DNA of 64,000 nucleotides, taken from contig JAADJZ010000009.1 in the NCBI GenBank assembly GCA_011032825.1, positions 868,001 through 932,000 of the forward strand, given 5' to 3'. Under the pieces are notes generated by a model. It saw only the letters and a program-made list of their open reading frames with translations. It was not told the origin of the DNA and made no database searches. This document shows, one piece after another, positions 20,359-33,800 of this stretch. The position numbers and the translations under genes were made by a program. The DNA is from Massariosphaeria phaeospora (taxonomy: Eukaryota > Ascomycota > Dothideomycetes > Pleosporales). Within the stretch, counting starts at the first letter, position 1. Each line of letters starts with the position of its first letter.

Positions 20359-21639
20359 CTACGAGAGCAGGACTTTGGTCGCTACGCTAAACAGCCACGC
20401 TGCGTCCTGCCAGCCCCCGCCATCAATATCGTCCTGATCCCGAGGCTGTGAAGCGCCGCCTTCTCTGTCTGGTCTGTCTTTGTCTTTGTCTTTGTCTTTG
20501 ATGCCTCCAGAGTGCACGGCCGAGGCCGCGATGATTGCTTCGCGCTCGAGCTTGCGCCGCTTCGCCTCGACTTCTCGACGGAGTTTCAATTCCTCTCTGG
20601 TCATGTTCGCGGGCCGTGCTGTATTGTCCTCTTCGATATCCTCGTCGTCATCTGAGTCTTCGGCGTCTTCGTCGACGCTGAAGAGCGTCCAGCCGATGAG
20701 CTGGTCCATCCAGCTGCCCAGGCCGAAGCCACGGTCTCTGGCTAGCCGCGCGACTTCTTCCTCGTCGTCGTCGCCCCCTTCGTCGCCTTCGACGAAATCG
20801 GGCTCGACGAGGCCTTGTTCGAAGATGTCCTCGTCGAGCTCAATGCTGTGTCTTGCGTTCGGGGTCTTGGGTCCGGTGGACATGATGAGGTCGATTCGGC
20901 TTCCTCTTCTGCTGTTTCGCGCGCTGGCTGCGCGGCTTCCGACACGGCTGTTTATGCGACTGCCGGCTCTGGAGAAGCGGGGTGTAAAGGGAGCGAAGTC
21001 GGCATCGGGTAGGTGTTCGCCCGATAGCAGAGTCATATGGCGTGCGTCATGCGACGCATGCTGTTCGTACCCGTTGGTCTGGTCCACCAAGCTCGAGGAG
21101 CTCTCCCTTCGTACAAGCCAGCCCTGGCCCTTTGAATCTCTTGTCTCCCCTGCGATTGCCAGCCCAGCGCGGTGGAACCATTCGCTATCCTGTTCGCTAG
21201 TGTGGTGTCGGCCATGCGAGAGACGAAGTCCAACGGGTGCGGTGCCTTGCCGCTTGTGGTTCCTCTCGCGCGGCTGGTCGGCGAAGCTGACGCCTGGTAG
21301 TAGCGCATTGGTGCTTTTCGCTTTTGGGATATCTCCTGTGTCGCGGAGGGGGGCATCGAGATTCGTGATATACCCGTCGTAAACGTAGCCCTTGGATGAG
21401 CGACGGCGGCCGTTGCGGGAGCTGCTGCGGCTCTGGCTAAGGCTGAGGATCCCCGGGGTTGTAGGAGCCGACTTCTGCGCGATGTAGGAAGTGCGTAGGG
21501 TGTGCGCTTCCCCGTCGGACGGAGAGGGTGGTGCGGAGGCATCGAGCGGGTATTTGGAGCTGAGCGGGGCTAGCGAGAGGTTGTGCAAATTCGGGTACGA
21601 GCGGCGGGAGGAGCGTGAGGATGCGCGTGGTGCGTCCAT
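20359..21639 (-). CDS. disordered fungal protein, DUF3984-like
   Basis: An intronless 426-aa frame. The start is MDAPRASSRSSRRSYPNLHN, followed by LSLAPLSSKYPL, then SYIAQKSAPTTPGILSLSQS with more Ser, a pattern I associate with the fungal DUF3984 family; this recall was not checked. A central Arg/Ser tract (SRAGSRINSRVGSRAASARN) comes next. The more ordered part is about residues 270-330: FEQGLVEPDFVEGDE, an acidic run, then ARDRGFGLGSWMDQLIGWTL. A Lys/Arg/Glu helix follows (LKLRREVEAKRRKLEREAI). A KDKDKDKDR run is encoded by a hexamer repeat at about 20478-20500. No catalytic motif is visible and the function is unknown. Confidence 0.72.
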   Translation of the reverse strand: MDAPRASSRSSRRSYPNLHNLSLAPLSSKYPLDASAPPSPSDGEAHTLRTSYIAQKSAPTTPGILSLSQSRSSSRNGRRRSSKGYVYDGYITNLDAPLRDTGDIPKAKSTNALLPGVSFADQPRERNHKRQGTAPVGLRLSHGRHHTSEQDSEWFHRAGLAIAGETRDSKGQGWLVRRESSSSLVDQTNGYEQHASHDARHMTLLSGEHLPDADFAPFTPRFSRAGSRINSRVGSRAASARNSRRGSRIDLIMSTGPKTPNARHSIELDEDIFEQGLVEPDFVEGDEGGDDDEEEVARLARDRGFGLGSWMDQLIGWTLFSVDEDAEDSDDDEDIEEDNTARPANMTREELKLRREVEAKRRKLEREAIIAASAVHSGGIKDKDKDKDRPDREGGASQPRDQDDIDGGGWQDAAWLFSVATKVLLS

Positions 21640-22834
21640 GACCGTAGCTGTGCTGTGGTGTCTTCGGTGGGAGAGGCGCGCACCTTCACGGTTCGTTATG
21701 GCCCGAGGTCAGTCACGACTCACGACTCAGTGCGGCAGCGCCCGAAGGCAATTGTCGCACACACTCGCCTCAAGCGGGGTTTTGCCACTAGTCCGTGAAA
21801 GGACTAGTTTTGGCGGGACCATCCCCTTCATGTACACCCCCTACAACCAGCAGGCGAAACCCGGACCGTATCGTTCAGCCATGGCTATTCTAGGTATAGA
21901 GTCTGGAGTAGGGTTGGACGGGAGTTCGAATTCGCTACTGTATCACACGCAGCGTCGCCCTGCTGAGCTGGTGACGAGGCAGTCGTCGTCCTCTGTGCTT
22001 TCCAACCCCCAAGGCTGTCAGGAAGTGAGGCTCTGCTGATCAAGGCATGAAAAAGCAAGCAACTGCAGCAAAAATTCGCGTTCCTGCGCAGTTCCCGCCA
22101 ATTACAGCGTGCATGACGTTAATTCCGTAGCGGGGTTTCGATTCACAGGGCTTACCTAAGGCGGTTTTTCCCTGGCTGCGTTGTCTGCGTTCCATGAACG
22201 TACACGAACCAAATCCATACACTCGACCAGGCCACATTTCCCACGGCGTTACCACCACAACCAGCCCGCTGCTTACCACGACCCTGCCCACATTGCTCGC
22301 TTCCGCGCAGACTTCAAGCTCTCACTGCACACGCGACTTTGCGACCTTCCAAATCGCCCCCTCCCGCGTCGTCCTCGACTATTTCCCACTACTATAAAAC
22401 TCCCGCCACTATGAATCTCACAAATTCACAGTACAACAACCTCGGAATATGCATCCTTTAGGCAACCGGTGACAGCGAAGTAAGCTATACCTCTTTTCCT
22501 GCTTATGATTTAAAGAAAACTTTCGTCGCGGATTGTGTTCACCGCTAGCAACCGCTTCCGAGCGTCTACGTCACGCTGGAGGAGCTCTACATCATATGCG
22601 GTCGATTGACTTTGATCCAAGGCTCTGCTCCGCCAGCTGGCTCGTCCTTAGGGGTGTCCTCCGGCTCCTCACTCTCACAACGTCCGCCATCGGGCTCGTC
22701 TTAGTATCCTCCATCTAGCAGCCTTACGCCAAGTTCGAACCCGTCACACCCACCACCTACAGGCAAGAATACGCAGCAAAACTGAGCGAAAAACTACCTC
22801 TCGAATATCGCGTCGTCTCGTTCCGCTATCCAAC
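21640..22834. promoter_or_regulatory. divergent promoter region
   Basis: 1.2 kb between the starts of the DUF3984-like gene and the SIW14-like gene. It contains a perfect 8-bp inverted repeat ACTAGTCC/GGACTAGT (21787-21794 / 21801-21808) with a 6-nt loop. A GTTCGAACCC word near 22733 recalls a tRNA B box, but no tRNA fold surrounds it. Confidence 0.45.
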
Positions 22835-24024
22835 ATGTCTTCCCCTAGCGGAGATGCCGATCGCGAGCGCATCATCGCTCAACCGGGCGTCATGGAGTCT
22901 CTGAGGACATGCATAAATGCGCTGGGCCTCGCTTCGAGCAAGCTCCTCCGCGAGCACGCAACCCATGACCATCACGAGGATATGCACAACCACGAAGTGC
23001 AAACGCCAGAAGGTTTGTCTCGCTCGTATCCCCATGCCACCACAATCCTTAGATCCCTCGAGCATGCAAGCGACTCTCCACTTATCTCAAGCCAAAATGG
23101 AGTAGCGCTTCGCGCTGTTGAGTATATCGGTAATCACGATGGCTGCTCCGAACTGGTAGCTTTGTACTACTCAACCTCGACTTCCCTGTATTCTTACAAT
23201 TTTTTCATCAAGCATACATCTAACTTCATCTTGCAGATACTCCCGATGGAACATCATTAGCGTCATCCCCACCTACTCCGGGTTCAATCACCAACATGTA
23301 TTTGGAGAGTCGGCCCCTACCTCCACCAGCCAACTTTGGCACCGTTGTTGAAGAGGGTATATATCGTAGCAGCTACCCGCAGGCGGAGAACTTCGGATTC
23401 TTGAAGAAACTGAAGTTGAAGACAATACTGTGCGAAGGCCCCCAGCAAAGTGTTCAGTACAAAATGGCCATGCTGACATTGTGCAGTACTCTTGTTCCGG
23501 AAGAATTGTCCCATGAGTACCGCGCATTCATGGTAGAGGCCGGTATCCAACACTTCCACGTGCATATCCCAGCAAACAAAGGCGAAGTCAAGGTTCAGGC
23601 ATGCCAGATGTCAAAAGCATTAGGCATACTCCTGGATCGTTCGAATCACCCGGTTCTGGTGCATTGCAACAAGGGAAAGGTAAGCTATCTCATTCGCTAG
23701 TAACTATTCTCGCAAGTCACTAAATATAATGTAGCACCGCACTGGCTGCGTAATTGGGTGCTTCCGAAGAGTCCAGGGTAAGTCGTCCCAGTTGAATGTC
23801 CACATTGTGCCAGCTGACATGATGTAGGCACGGAGATGGGATCCGTGATCGAAGAATATCATGAATACGCTGGACGCAAAGCCCGTCTCCTGGATGAATT
23901 GGTGATAGAGAATTTCGACCTTGGCACAGTCTTGTGGATGGCTCGCCGGTACGATTGGATTCAGCCGGGTGTCGAGATCGAACTCCCGTCGCCAGCCACG
24001 AGCACAAGCATTGCGCGATCATGA
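22835..24024 (+). CDS. SIW14: SIW14-type atypical dual-specificity phosphatase
   Basis: Five exons give 267 aa: 22835-23012, 23237-23429, 23487-23679, 23735-23777 and 23828-24024. Introns are 224, 57, 55 and 50 nt. The P-loop CNKGKHR (CX5R; Cys about 184, Arg about 190), within HCNKGKHRTGCVIGCFRRVQ, is created by splicing across intron 3. Upstream family motifs are NFGTVVEEGIYRSSYP and LKTILTLVPEELSHEY; downstream is IEEYHEYAGRKARLLDE. Yeast Siw14 hydrolyses the 5-beta-phosphate of inositol pyrophosphates, so a role in PP-InsP turnover is likely but inferred by family. The first 60 residues are variable. The 224-nt first intron is long for this window and could hide alternative splicing. The C-terminus is Ser/Thr-rich. 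Confidence 0.9.
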
Positions 24025-25472
24025 CGCTAGTCTGGATACTTTCAAGAATCATTGTCTCAGGGTTAACGGTTTTGTTGGGTGCAACGACAACTTCCCTATT
24101 CGCATACAGATGGCGTTCAAAAAGCACTCGCGACCCCCTCCCGAAAGAGTGGCCTCGAAGGTGTAGTAAACGCGGAATCAGCCATGATAGCATCTGGACT
24201 GAGCCGTGGGAACACCGTTATTCATATGGCCCTTCTTGTTTTGGTATTGCAAGGCTGGGTCCTCTTGTTTCAACATCGTCATGTTGGCGTCGACAGAGCA
24301 TTCTCGTCAGTCCGCCGTAGCATTTCAGTATCTTGTAATGATCTTGTGGGGTCAAGGTCTGCCCGTTCCACCTATTTCTCTAAACCCCGCCTAGCACTAT
24401 TATACCAATCGCATGCCGAGTCTGGCTCGTTACTTGTTGTCGATGATTAAATTGCACCAACCAAATGTCTGTTTCCAAACCTGATATGAGATGTGCTTGT
24501 TCGAAAGTGACTTATACATGGCTAACCGCGCTAACAACACCAGATCTGCCTTTGATGAGGCTAGCATACTTCATTTCCGACGCGCACCTAGAAAACCGTG
24601 CCCGCTCTCTAACATAGACATTAGCTAGTAACACTAGATACAATGGGGCCTTAAATTTACATGTGGGCTCTCTTTTTACTGCTAAAAATTCGTATACTAA
24701 TCAGCTGAAGTCTAGGTAACTTTTATCGGCAATACTTCATGCTATAGGAGTTAGGCTTCCATCTCCGACCAACAACCCCCTCCCCACCACCTATCAATCC
24801 CCTCGTTACTCAACAACAAACCTATTCTAAGCATGCAGTCCCGTATCGCATCGCATGTATATATGTATGTACCTGCATAATATGCCACCCCATGCTTGTC
24901 CCATCCACCCACCCAGCATCTGAAACCTGTAGTAGACCGCGACTGATGCGCTGACGTTACGTATGCACTGTAAACCGAAATCGACTACTGTAGGTAGACG
25001 TACGTCATCTAGCGAATTGAAGGTGTGTGTGTACACGCGGCACTAATTTCGAGCTTGAAGACGTAAGCGTAAGCGAGTTGAGTTGAGTTGAGATGGAGTT
25101 GTGGGGTCGGCTCGGCTCGAGTTGCATCGCGTTGTAGAGCGAAGAGTACCGGCATATTGATAGATCAGCATAGCCCGAAGAAGTCAACCTTGCGAGGCTC
25201 TTGTTCAGCTCGTCGGGAGGAGTTGTCTGTGCTGTTTTGTTGCGTACGTTTCTACAAGTTGCACATATAAACGCTTGGATGCGAGGGATGCGAAGCGTGT
25301 TTTGGAGTGGCAAAGTAGAGTTGGTTTGTGGTGGTTGGAGACGGATGGGCATGTTCACATTTGCGTCTGGGCTGAATCTTGAGGGGTCACTGGTTGGGGA
25401 TGAGGGGAACATATGGAGATATCACAACTAAGGCTCTCCCGCATTAAGCTCGCGAAAACATCGCTATGGTAG
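24025..25472. other. intergenic region up to the island edge
   Basis: 1.4 kb with no gene I can support. A frame at 24021-24320 overlaps the phosphatase stop (ATGA) and starts with one hydrophobic stretch, but has no family match. A minus-strand 135-codon frame (25005-25412) is likewise unsupported. Base composition is normal until about 25480. Confidence 0.45.
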
Positions 25473-26709
25473 TATAACGTATTCCACCACTAAGCAGGTC
25501 AACCCACTAAGTGGATTAAAAATGCTTGGCAGCACCAACTTATGCTACGCATCTTTAATTTTATTGCTATTAAACAAAAAGCCTACGTACGTTGTGCTTA
25601 CATTTAATTTAAAAAATGCTTTTGTATTTTTTTTGCACGTTTGCGCGTTGTGTCTAGTTTCTCTACAGTTTTTACAGCGCCGTAAAGCTAGTTAAACTCT
25701 TTCTTAATTACTACTACTACAAGCTTTCTTTAACTACTTAGCAGCTACTAAAGCTTTTGCAGCTATTTAAGTTGCTGCTTTACTATACTCTATTGTACTA
25801 CTATGCTAAATATACTTGCACTTACGCAATTTTCGCTTAGTTATTACTACTAACGTACTTTACGAGTTTGCTACTTACTTTTGCTAAACTTCTACTAACT
25901 CTATCTATGTACGCAATGCTTTAACAACAATACTAAATAGAACTTTCTAAAAAACGCTAGGTACAAACTGCTTTTTAAGCTTTTAAACAAAATGCAATAC
26001 TTTTTTAGCAACGCGCTGCAGCTATCTATAACGTTTTTTAAAAAACACTAAGCAATTAACACGCTAAACGCTTTTTACAAGCAAATCGCTAGCTTAAATT
26101 AAAAAATCTAACTAAGCTTAAAAAGAAAGTAGTTGTTAAGTATATACTTAAGCTTATTACGCGCGATTTTTTTTTAAGCTCGTAGCTGTAGCTAATATAG
26201 CTAATTCTTTACGCGCAAAGCGCAATCTAGGCTAGATTAGCTTAAACTAGCTTAGTACGTAGGTTAAAAGCTGCTTTAAGTTTACAATAAAGTTTAATTG
26301 CAAGTACAATTATAAAAAAGTACTTTGCAAGAATTTAAAAGTTATCTAAAGCTAGTTTAGCCTAGTAGCTAATATCAAAGCTAAGTACAACATTTAGAAT
26401 AAAAACACATACAACTTTAACAAAGCAAGCTTTATAATAAGCTAGATATTAACTAAAGTAGTTGTTATAGCTTTAGAGAAACAAGAACGGCTAAAGGCAG
26501 TGCAGCAAGACAATAAAAAGTAAACAACAGTTATCTAAAGCATCAACGCAATAAAGTAGTTTATTTTACTTTTTATTATTTTTAAAAGCTACTACTACTT
26601 CTTTGCTTAGTATAAAAAAAATAACTTGCTTTAAAACTAGGTTATTGCAGTTTCTAAAAACAGCTAAACAACAAATAAACTTAGTTTTAAGTAGTTAAAG
26701 CACTTTGAT

Positions 26710-26996
26710 TGTAATAGGCTAAAAGCTCTATGAATTGCTTTAGTCGTAGAACTTTGGTAGCTATTAACGCTGTACGTAACAGCTTCGACGATACCTAAAA
26801 AAGCCTCGCTAGTTTCTAGTTAACGAAAGCTTTGCGGTATTAAGTTTTTACATAGCTTTCAAAAGCGCTTCGTAGGTGCTTTAGAAGCTAACTAACTATA
26901 AAGTATATAAAGCTCTTTTGTCCGCGCTGTAGATAAACTCTATTAAATTTATTATATTCTACATTGGAACTAGCTATCTTTGGCAATTTTTTTTTA
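26710..26996 (+). repeat. Gypsy-1 5' LTR
   Basis: 287 bp, starting TGTAATAGGC. Aligns end to end with 34411-34697; the differences seen in the first 50 bp are transitions. Confidence 0.92.
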
Positions 26997-27891
26997 TTTG
27001 AATTCGATTAATCTCTACGCAGTAAAGATCGTGAGATTTTCAAAGAGTACGACACTTTTAGAAGTTAAAAGCAACTTCTAAAAAACTTTACGACGCAGCA
27101 AAAAAAGTTTTTAAAACTAAATTGCTACGATAAACGGTACTTAGAATAAGTATATTTAGATACTAGTTGTAGAAGCTCGCAGGCTAGAAAGCAAAAGCCA
27201 AAGTAGCGAAGCAATTAAAAAAGCTCTACAAAAGCTAATAAACAACAATAGAATTAATGTAGAAACTTAAGAAATCTGTTTTAATGCAGCAAAAGCTACA
27301 TATATAAAGATATTTGTTGCAAAACTCGTAATAGAACTACCTAAGAGAGTAACAAACAATTAGCTACTAGCAGCGAAGCTAGTTCTCGCAGAACTTTTAA
27401 ATTCTAAGCAGCTAGTTAATAACGAGAGTGCAAGAGTTTAGGCACTTATTGAAATACTACAAAATTAAGTTTAGATTTTCTAGAAAGAAAAGAAAGCTGC
27501 GCTAGCAACACTACTAACTTCTCTTAGTATTTCAAAAGCTTCTACGCTAATTACAAAGCGCAACAAAATGCTTAACCTAGCTTAGTTCAACAAAACAAAG
27601 TTAGACTATAGACAGTTTAAAGTCTAGGTAAAAAACAAAATACTTAATAACAAGAATTTAATTGAGAACTTATGCGGTTATATCTACAACTGCTTAACAA
27701 AGCAAGCAGCTACTACTAAACTCGCTTAGTATTAGAAACACTATAACGAAATAGCAAAGAAGTTTTAAAAGTACTTTAACGAGTACTACTAGAACTACAT
27801 GCGAGCGTAGAAAGCGCTTAACCAACTTTTCGCTTTTAGGCAGAAGAAAATGTTTTTTTAAAAGTACAATAAAAAATTCATGCGCTTTGCG

Positions 27892-28218
27892 TACGCTAGC
27901 AAATAAGTAGAAAGTACTTATCGTTGAGTATAGGTTAAGTTAGAGTTGCACAAACCTAAAGTTAAAGTTAAGTTAGAGTAATCAAAGCGTAGGTTAAAGT
28001 TAGGTTATAGGTACTACTTTTAGGTTAATAAACTTGTTATAACTAGCTGTTATAATTATAAAAAGAAAATATATTAAAATATAAAATTGTAGAGGTCTAT
28101 GCTAACTCAACTTATACTTACGCTAAAACGTTTTAGCGTAGGTATAGATTAAGTTAGCACTAGAGTTTTACGTAAGCTAACTCAACTTTAACTTAACCTA
28201 TACCTATTTACTACTCTA
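27892..28218 (+). mobile_element. 327-bp MITE copy A1
   Basis: Starts TACGCTAGCAAATAAG and ends TTTACTACTCTA. Flanked by the perfect 8-bp duplication GCTTTGCG (27884-27891 / 28219-28226). Contains the palindrome core CTAAAACGTTTTAG. Inserted in Gypsy-1 gag. Confidence 0.93.
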
Positions 28219-28975
28219 GCTTTGCGTACAACGCAAAAATAACAAGCAACGTAGCTACATTAAAGAACTAGTACAAAGCAAAGCTTCGCGCTAATCTACA
28301 AAACAAAATAGTTAGCGTTATTATTTCTCTAGCATAGCAACTTTAGAACTTAATAAAACGAGTTACTTAGATTAAAAAGAACCTAAACCGCGCGAAAGCA
28401 AACAACTAGTAGCGAGTAGTATTAAATTAATTAATAAGCGACATAGAAACTATAGACTAGAAGCTAGCAACTAAAGCTACTACCTAGGTAGTCCGCGCAG
28501 CTACTAACAACAAAGAAAAAAAGCGAGCCAAATAAGCAAACAACGCAGAAATAACGAAATAATAAAAAAATTACTTTTGCTTTTAATGTAGTTTAGCAAC
28601 TTACATGTCTAATAAATATAAGCTTGCAGCTTCAAAAAAACTCGCTACAACTTAAAAAGCAACTTCTAAACTAGTTAAAACAATAGCAAAAGTTAAAAAG
28701 GTTTTCGAGTTTAAGGACTTAGAAAACTAGACACTTCTAACTAAAAGCGTAGTTAAAAGTAGTAAAAAAAAAACACAGTTTCTTTATTGAATAAGTTTCT
28801 AAAGTTTTGCTAGCGCTAGCTAAATAGAAAACTACTTACAGTATATGCAATTATTAATTAATCTATTTTCGCTTTAGTAATGCTCGACTTTAGGTGCACT
28901 ACCTATAGTTTTGTTAGTAAAAAGTTTTGTAAAAAAAACCGTTTTTTGCGTATTTTAGTAAAAGAAAAGCTTGTA

Positions 28976-30839
28976 ACGTACTTTACGAGTTCGTGCACTA
29001 CACAGGTTCGTGCACTACTTTTGCCAAGCTTCTACCAACTTAACTTCTATACGTAATGCTTTAACAACAACACTAAATAGAGCTTTCTAATAAGCGTTAG
29101 ATACAAACTGCTCTTTAAGCTTTTAAACAAAATGCAACACTTTTTTTGCAACGCGCTGCAGCTATCTACAAAGTTACTTATACAACACTAAGCTGCTAAC
29201 GCGCAGAACAAACTCTACAAGCAAATTGCTAGCTAAAATTAAAGAATCTAACAAAGACTAAAGAGAGCGTAGTTGTTGAGCATATACTTAATTTTATTTT
29301 GCGCGAATTTCTCTTTAGGCTCGCAGCTATAGCTAATATAGCCAATTCTTTACGCGCAAAGCGCAATCTAGGCTAGGTTAGCTTAAACTAGCTTAGTACG
29401 TAGGTTATGCACTGCTTTAAGTTTACAATAAAGTTTAATTGCAAGTACAATTACAAAAAAGCACTTTGCGAGAATTTTAAAGTTATCTAAAGCTAGTTTC
29501 GCCTAGTAGCTAATATAAAAGCCAAGTACAGTATCTAAAATAAAAACACGTACAACTTTGACAAAACAGGCTTTATAATAGGCTAGATATTAACTAAAGC
29601 AGTTGTTACAGCTTTAGAGAAACGAAAAAAGCTAAAGGCAATATAGCAAAGCAATAGAAAGTAAACAATAGTTATCTAGAGCATTAACGCAACAAGGTAA
29701 GCTATTCTACTTTTTATTATTTTTAAGAGCTGCTACTACTTCTTTGCTTAGTACAAAGAAAAAAATCTGCTTTAAAACTAGGTTATTGCAGTTTCTAAAA
29801 AGAGCTAAACAACAAATAAACTTAGCTTGCAGTAGTTAAAGCACTTTAATAAGCATACAAAGAAAAAAGTAGTTAGTAGCTACTAACTACTCGCAATTAA
29901 TAGCTATAAAAGCTATAACTCGCTCGCATTCTAGCAATACTGCAAGAAAAACAAAATTATTACTATTTATATGCTTCTACACTTATTGCACTTTCTACAG
30001 CTTTTTAATGTAAGTTGTTTTGCTTTTTTTAAAAAAGCGTACGAGCGCTAAGCCGAAGATTTTATGCGCAACTAAATTACTTACATTACAAAACTTAAGT
30101 TTCTACTATACTTTATACGCGCCTATAATACTGCAATTACTAAAAGTAATATTCAAAAAAAGTTTTAAAGCGCTGAATTGGTTTTATTTAACCTAGAACA
30201 GGTTATAACAGCTTTTAACGTCTAGTTGCGTACTTTATTACTACTACTACTTATTAACAACAAGCCTTGGCAGTTGCAAACTCTAAGCAATACTTTTAAA
30301 CTAAAGTCGCAATTAACGCTTGTAAAAACAAGAATTTAAAAGCATATAAATAGCTTACTAACGTTTATAGTAAAGGCCTTTAAAAAAGTTTTAAAGAAAG
30401 CAGCTATTATTGCGCACAAGCTAGTGCTAGCGCAACAAGAAATAGCTAAGCTAAAAGTAGCAAATAAAGCTGCTACGCGACGTAAATCGCATAAAAGAAA
30501 GCAAGTTTAAGTAAAAAAAACTTTAATAGTTGAGAATAAAGCTTGTTTAACTGCTCTAAAAGAGTTTAGAGCGCGTAGTAATAAAAAAAAGCTAAAAACG
30601 CAAGTGCGCGCTAAAGTAGGTGAACTATTTTAAAAGCAGTGTAGATAGTGCAATTAAACTAGGCATAACGCGCGTACGTGTAAGCAAGTAGTAAAAGTAA
30701 ACTCTAAATAATATCTTGTGTTATATTGCTCTATACAAGGCTAAAGTAAGCTATTTTGCGCTAGAATAGAGTAGTTTTGGTAGAGGCTTGGCAAAAGTAG
30801 TGCACGAACCTATGTAGTGCACGAACTTGTAAAGTACGT
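28976..30839 (+). mobile_element. pogo/Fot1-like element C1, 1864 bp
   Basis: TIRs of about 60 bp: 28976-29038 and its inverse ending at 30839, flanked by TA (28974-28975 / 30840-30841). Each TIR has ACGTACTTTAC at the tip, then two GTTCGTGCACTAC iterons separated by 4 bp, then TTTTGCCAAGC. The transposase reads on plus: NFDKTGF (NFDETGF in live pogo/Fot1 enzymes) at about 29554, and a C-terminal RHNARTCK zinc-knuckle remnant at about 30655-30690. Many stops. Inserted in Gypsy-1 upstream of the RT region. Confidence 0.92.
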
Positions 30840-33800
30840 TAGTAAGCATTAGCGAACAAGTTGTTAAAGTTACGAAAGCTGCTTAGTTTACAATAAACTT
30901 AAACAAGTACGAACAAATAGTTTAAGCGTACGTTATAACTAAAAATAACAAATACAATATTATTCTAAAGCGCTTATAAATAAACGAAAGCTAGGTAACG
31001 CTAGCTTCGGCGAAAAAATCGATTTTCATCTATTCAACTAGAACACGCGTGCGGAGCTAGAAAAAAAAAAAGCTTAAACAAAAGCTTTAGTAGGTATTCG
31101 CAGCTGCGTTCGAAATAATAATGCAGTAGTCTAAGAAAAAAAACTTTAGCGTTAAAATCTTCGCTGCGTTTATAGCGGACATTTAAAAAGCTTTTTAAAC
31201 TAAAGTAGTAGTTAACCTACGCCTAACGCTACTTAATTAGATAAAAAATTAGTATACAGCGTTTATGCAGTTTAAGGCTAACAAATTATCTTTTTACTAG
31301 AGCATAATAGACTACGGCATCGAACTAATTAAAAAGAACGAGAAAGAAGTAGAGGTTCTATAGAAACCTTTGTATAACATGTTTAAAAACAAACTATTAG
31401 TCTTGCAAAAGCAGCTTACTGCGCATTTAAATTGTAGGTTTATTAAAGTAAGTTGCTTTTAAGTCGAAGCGCTAGTGTTGTTTGCAAAGAAACTTAGTAA
31501 AAAGCTACGCTTTTGCGTAGACTATTAGGCGCTTAACGCTATTACAAAAAAAAACCAATACCTACTGCCTTTAATTTACGAAACTTTGAATTAAATTAGC
31601 TAGACTAAATAGTTTACTAAGCTAGACGTTATCTAGGCCTTTTACAAAGTCCAAATTGCTAAAAGAAACAAGTAGAAAATAGCTTTCTATACAAGATTTA
31701 AATTGTACGAATAGATAGTTTGCTTATTTAGCTTTGCTAACGCTTTAAGTACGTTCTAGCAATTTATTAACTACACTTTGCGTAATTACATTAACGTTAA
31801 CGCTTTTGCATACTTAGATAATGTACTTATCTACTTTAAAAGTTTTTAAAAAAACTACTAGCAACGTGTTAAGAAAGTTGTTAACAAGTTAAAAAAAGCA
31901 AAGTTACAACTTGATATTAAGAAATGCGAGTTTGAAGTAACTAAAACCAAATACTTTAGTTTTATTATCGAGGTAGGCAAGGAAATTAGCATAGATTCAA
32001 AAAAGTCCGCGCGATTTTCAAATAAAAGGCTCTTGCTTTAGTTAAAAGAGTGCAAAGCTTTGTTAGTTTTGCAAACTTTTACTAGCAGTTTATTTGCGCT
32101 TTTTCTGCAATTGTCTTTTTACTAACAAAGTTAACAAAAAAAAGCGTTAAATTTCGTTAGAAGCTTAAACAACAAGAAGCGTTTAACACGCTTAAAAAAA
32201 AGTTTATATCTAGGCCGTTATTAGCTTATTTTGACCTCAATTTGAAAACTACTATCGAAGCGAACGCTTTGGAAATAGCTACTAAAAAAGCGCTTTTTTA
32301 AAAAGCAAAAAACAACTTGTAGCAAGTAGTAGCTTACTACTTTGCCAAAATGTTACTTGTAAAATCTAACTACACTATTTACAACAAGAAATTATTAGCA
32401 GTAATTAAATGCATTACTAAATAAAAAGCAAAGCTTAAAGTAGTGCCGAAGATTATAGTTTATACTAATTACAAGAACTTTCTATACTTTACTACAGCAA
32501 AGTTACTAACAAAGCAACATGTTCGCTAAGCGAATATTTTTTTTAAACACAATCTAGAGTTTGTATACTGCCTTAGAGCAGCTAATAAAAAAGCAAACGC
32601 TTTTTTACAAAAAAAGCAAGATCTCTTTTAAAACTAGAACAATGTCTAGCTAAAAAGCTGCAAATTTTAACTTCTCAAACTAGCTAGTGTGTTAAATAAG
32701 AATGACATTATAGAAAAAACTTTAGGCGTAATTCGCGCGTTTCTGCTCTATAGCATAGAAAACGATTTAGAGAATAATACAAAAAAGCTGTTCTTAGATA
32801 AACTATAAAATAGAGAAGTTTAAAAAAACAATTTGTACTAGAAAGCCTTAGAGGCCGTAAAAGAAAGTTAAACTAAAAAGAGTACTTGTAGGAAGTTTCT
32901 TTTAAGCTTTTAATTAAAAGCGTCTTTAGCAAATTGCGCTGTCGAAAACAACGCGCTTTTCTACTAAAAAAGAAAATAGGTGCCGAAAATGTATTAACTG
33001 CGTACTAGATTAACTTTAGAAGCTTATAACCTACTTATTGCAAGGCACCTAGGCAAAGAAAACACTTACAATATTTTCAAAAAAAGTTTTTTCTAGCTAG
33101 AAATAAGCTTGGACATTTGATAGTACATTGCTAACTGCGATGCGTGTAAACGAGCGAAACTATAGCGAAAAATAAAAAGTAGCTTTCTTTGCTTGCTTTT
33201 TGTTTTAGATAAAATCTAGAAAGAATTGTTTATAGATTTTATTATAGACCTGCTGAAAAGCAACGAATGTACAAACTTACTAGTTATTACAAACTAATTA
33301 AGCAAGAATATAATCTTAATCTCTATAGCGAAAATTAACGCAGCAACTGTAGCAAGAGTATTTATTAAAAAAGTAGTAGCCTACTACTAGCTCTCTAACG
33401 CTATTGTTTTTAACTAAAAAGCACAATTTGTAAGTGAATTCTAGAAAACGCTTTGCAAAGAGCTTAAAATCGTAAAGCAGCTATCTACAGCTTTTTACCT
33501 AAAAACCAACGAAGCTACAAAAAAGCAAATTCAACAATTAAAACTATTTTAAGACCGTTTGTAAACTAGGACTAAAAGAACTAAACGCGGCTATGCTCTA
33601 TTGTACAAATTGCAATCTAAAAACGAAAAGTAGTGTTAACAAAAGTAAACTTCTTTTTTCTCTAGCATAGTTACGAGATGAACTCAATCTAGCTTCGAGC
33701 AAAGAAAAAAGCGAATACGCTTTACTAAGCAATCTTGGACCTTAAGCGAAGCGCAGCGAAAATAGCTAAAAAGATAAAAAAAGTTATTAACTTCGCGCAA

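Noticed and set aside
22726..22745. GTTCGAACCC word like a tRNA B box
   Set aside because: No A box or acceptor stem at tRNA spacing.
24021..24320. 100-codon frame starting in the ATGA overlap with the SIW14-like stop, with one hydrophobic segment
   Set aside because: No family resemblance, and the downstream part loses protein character; more likely 3' UTR.
25005..25412. 135-codon minus-strand frame
   Set aside because: Ser/Thr/Asn-rich with no domain; composition follows repeats such as GAGTTGAGTTGAG on the other strand.
28989..29018. Regularly spaced short repeats resembling a mini-CRISPR
   Set aside because: They are the two subterminal iterons of a pogo TIR; present in inverse at the other end, with no spacer array or cas genes.
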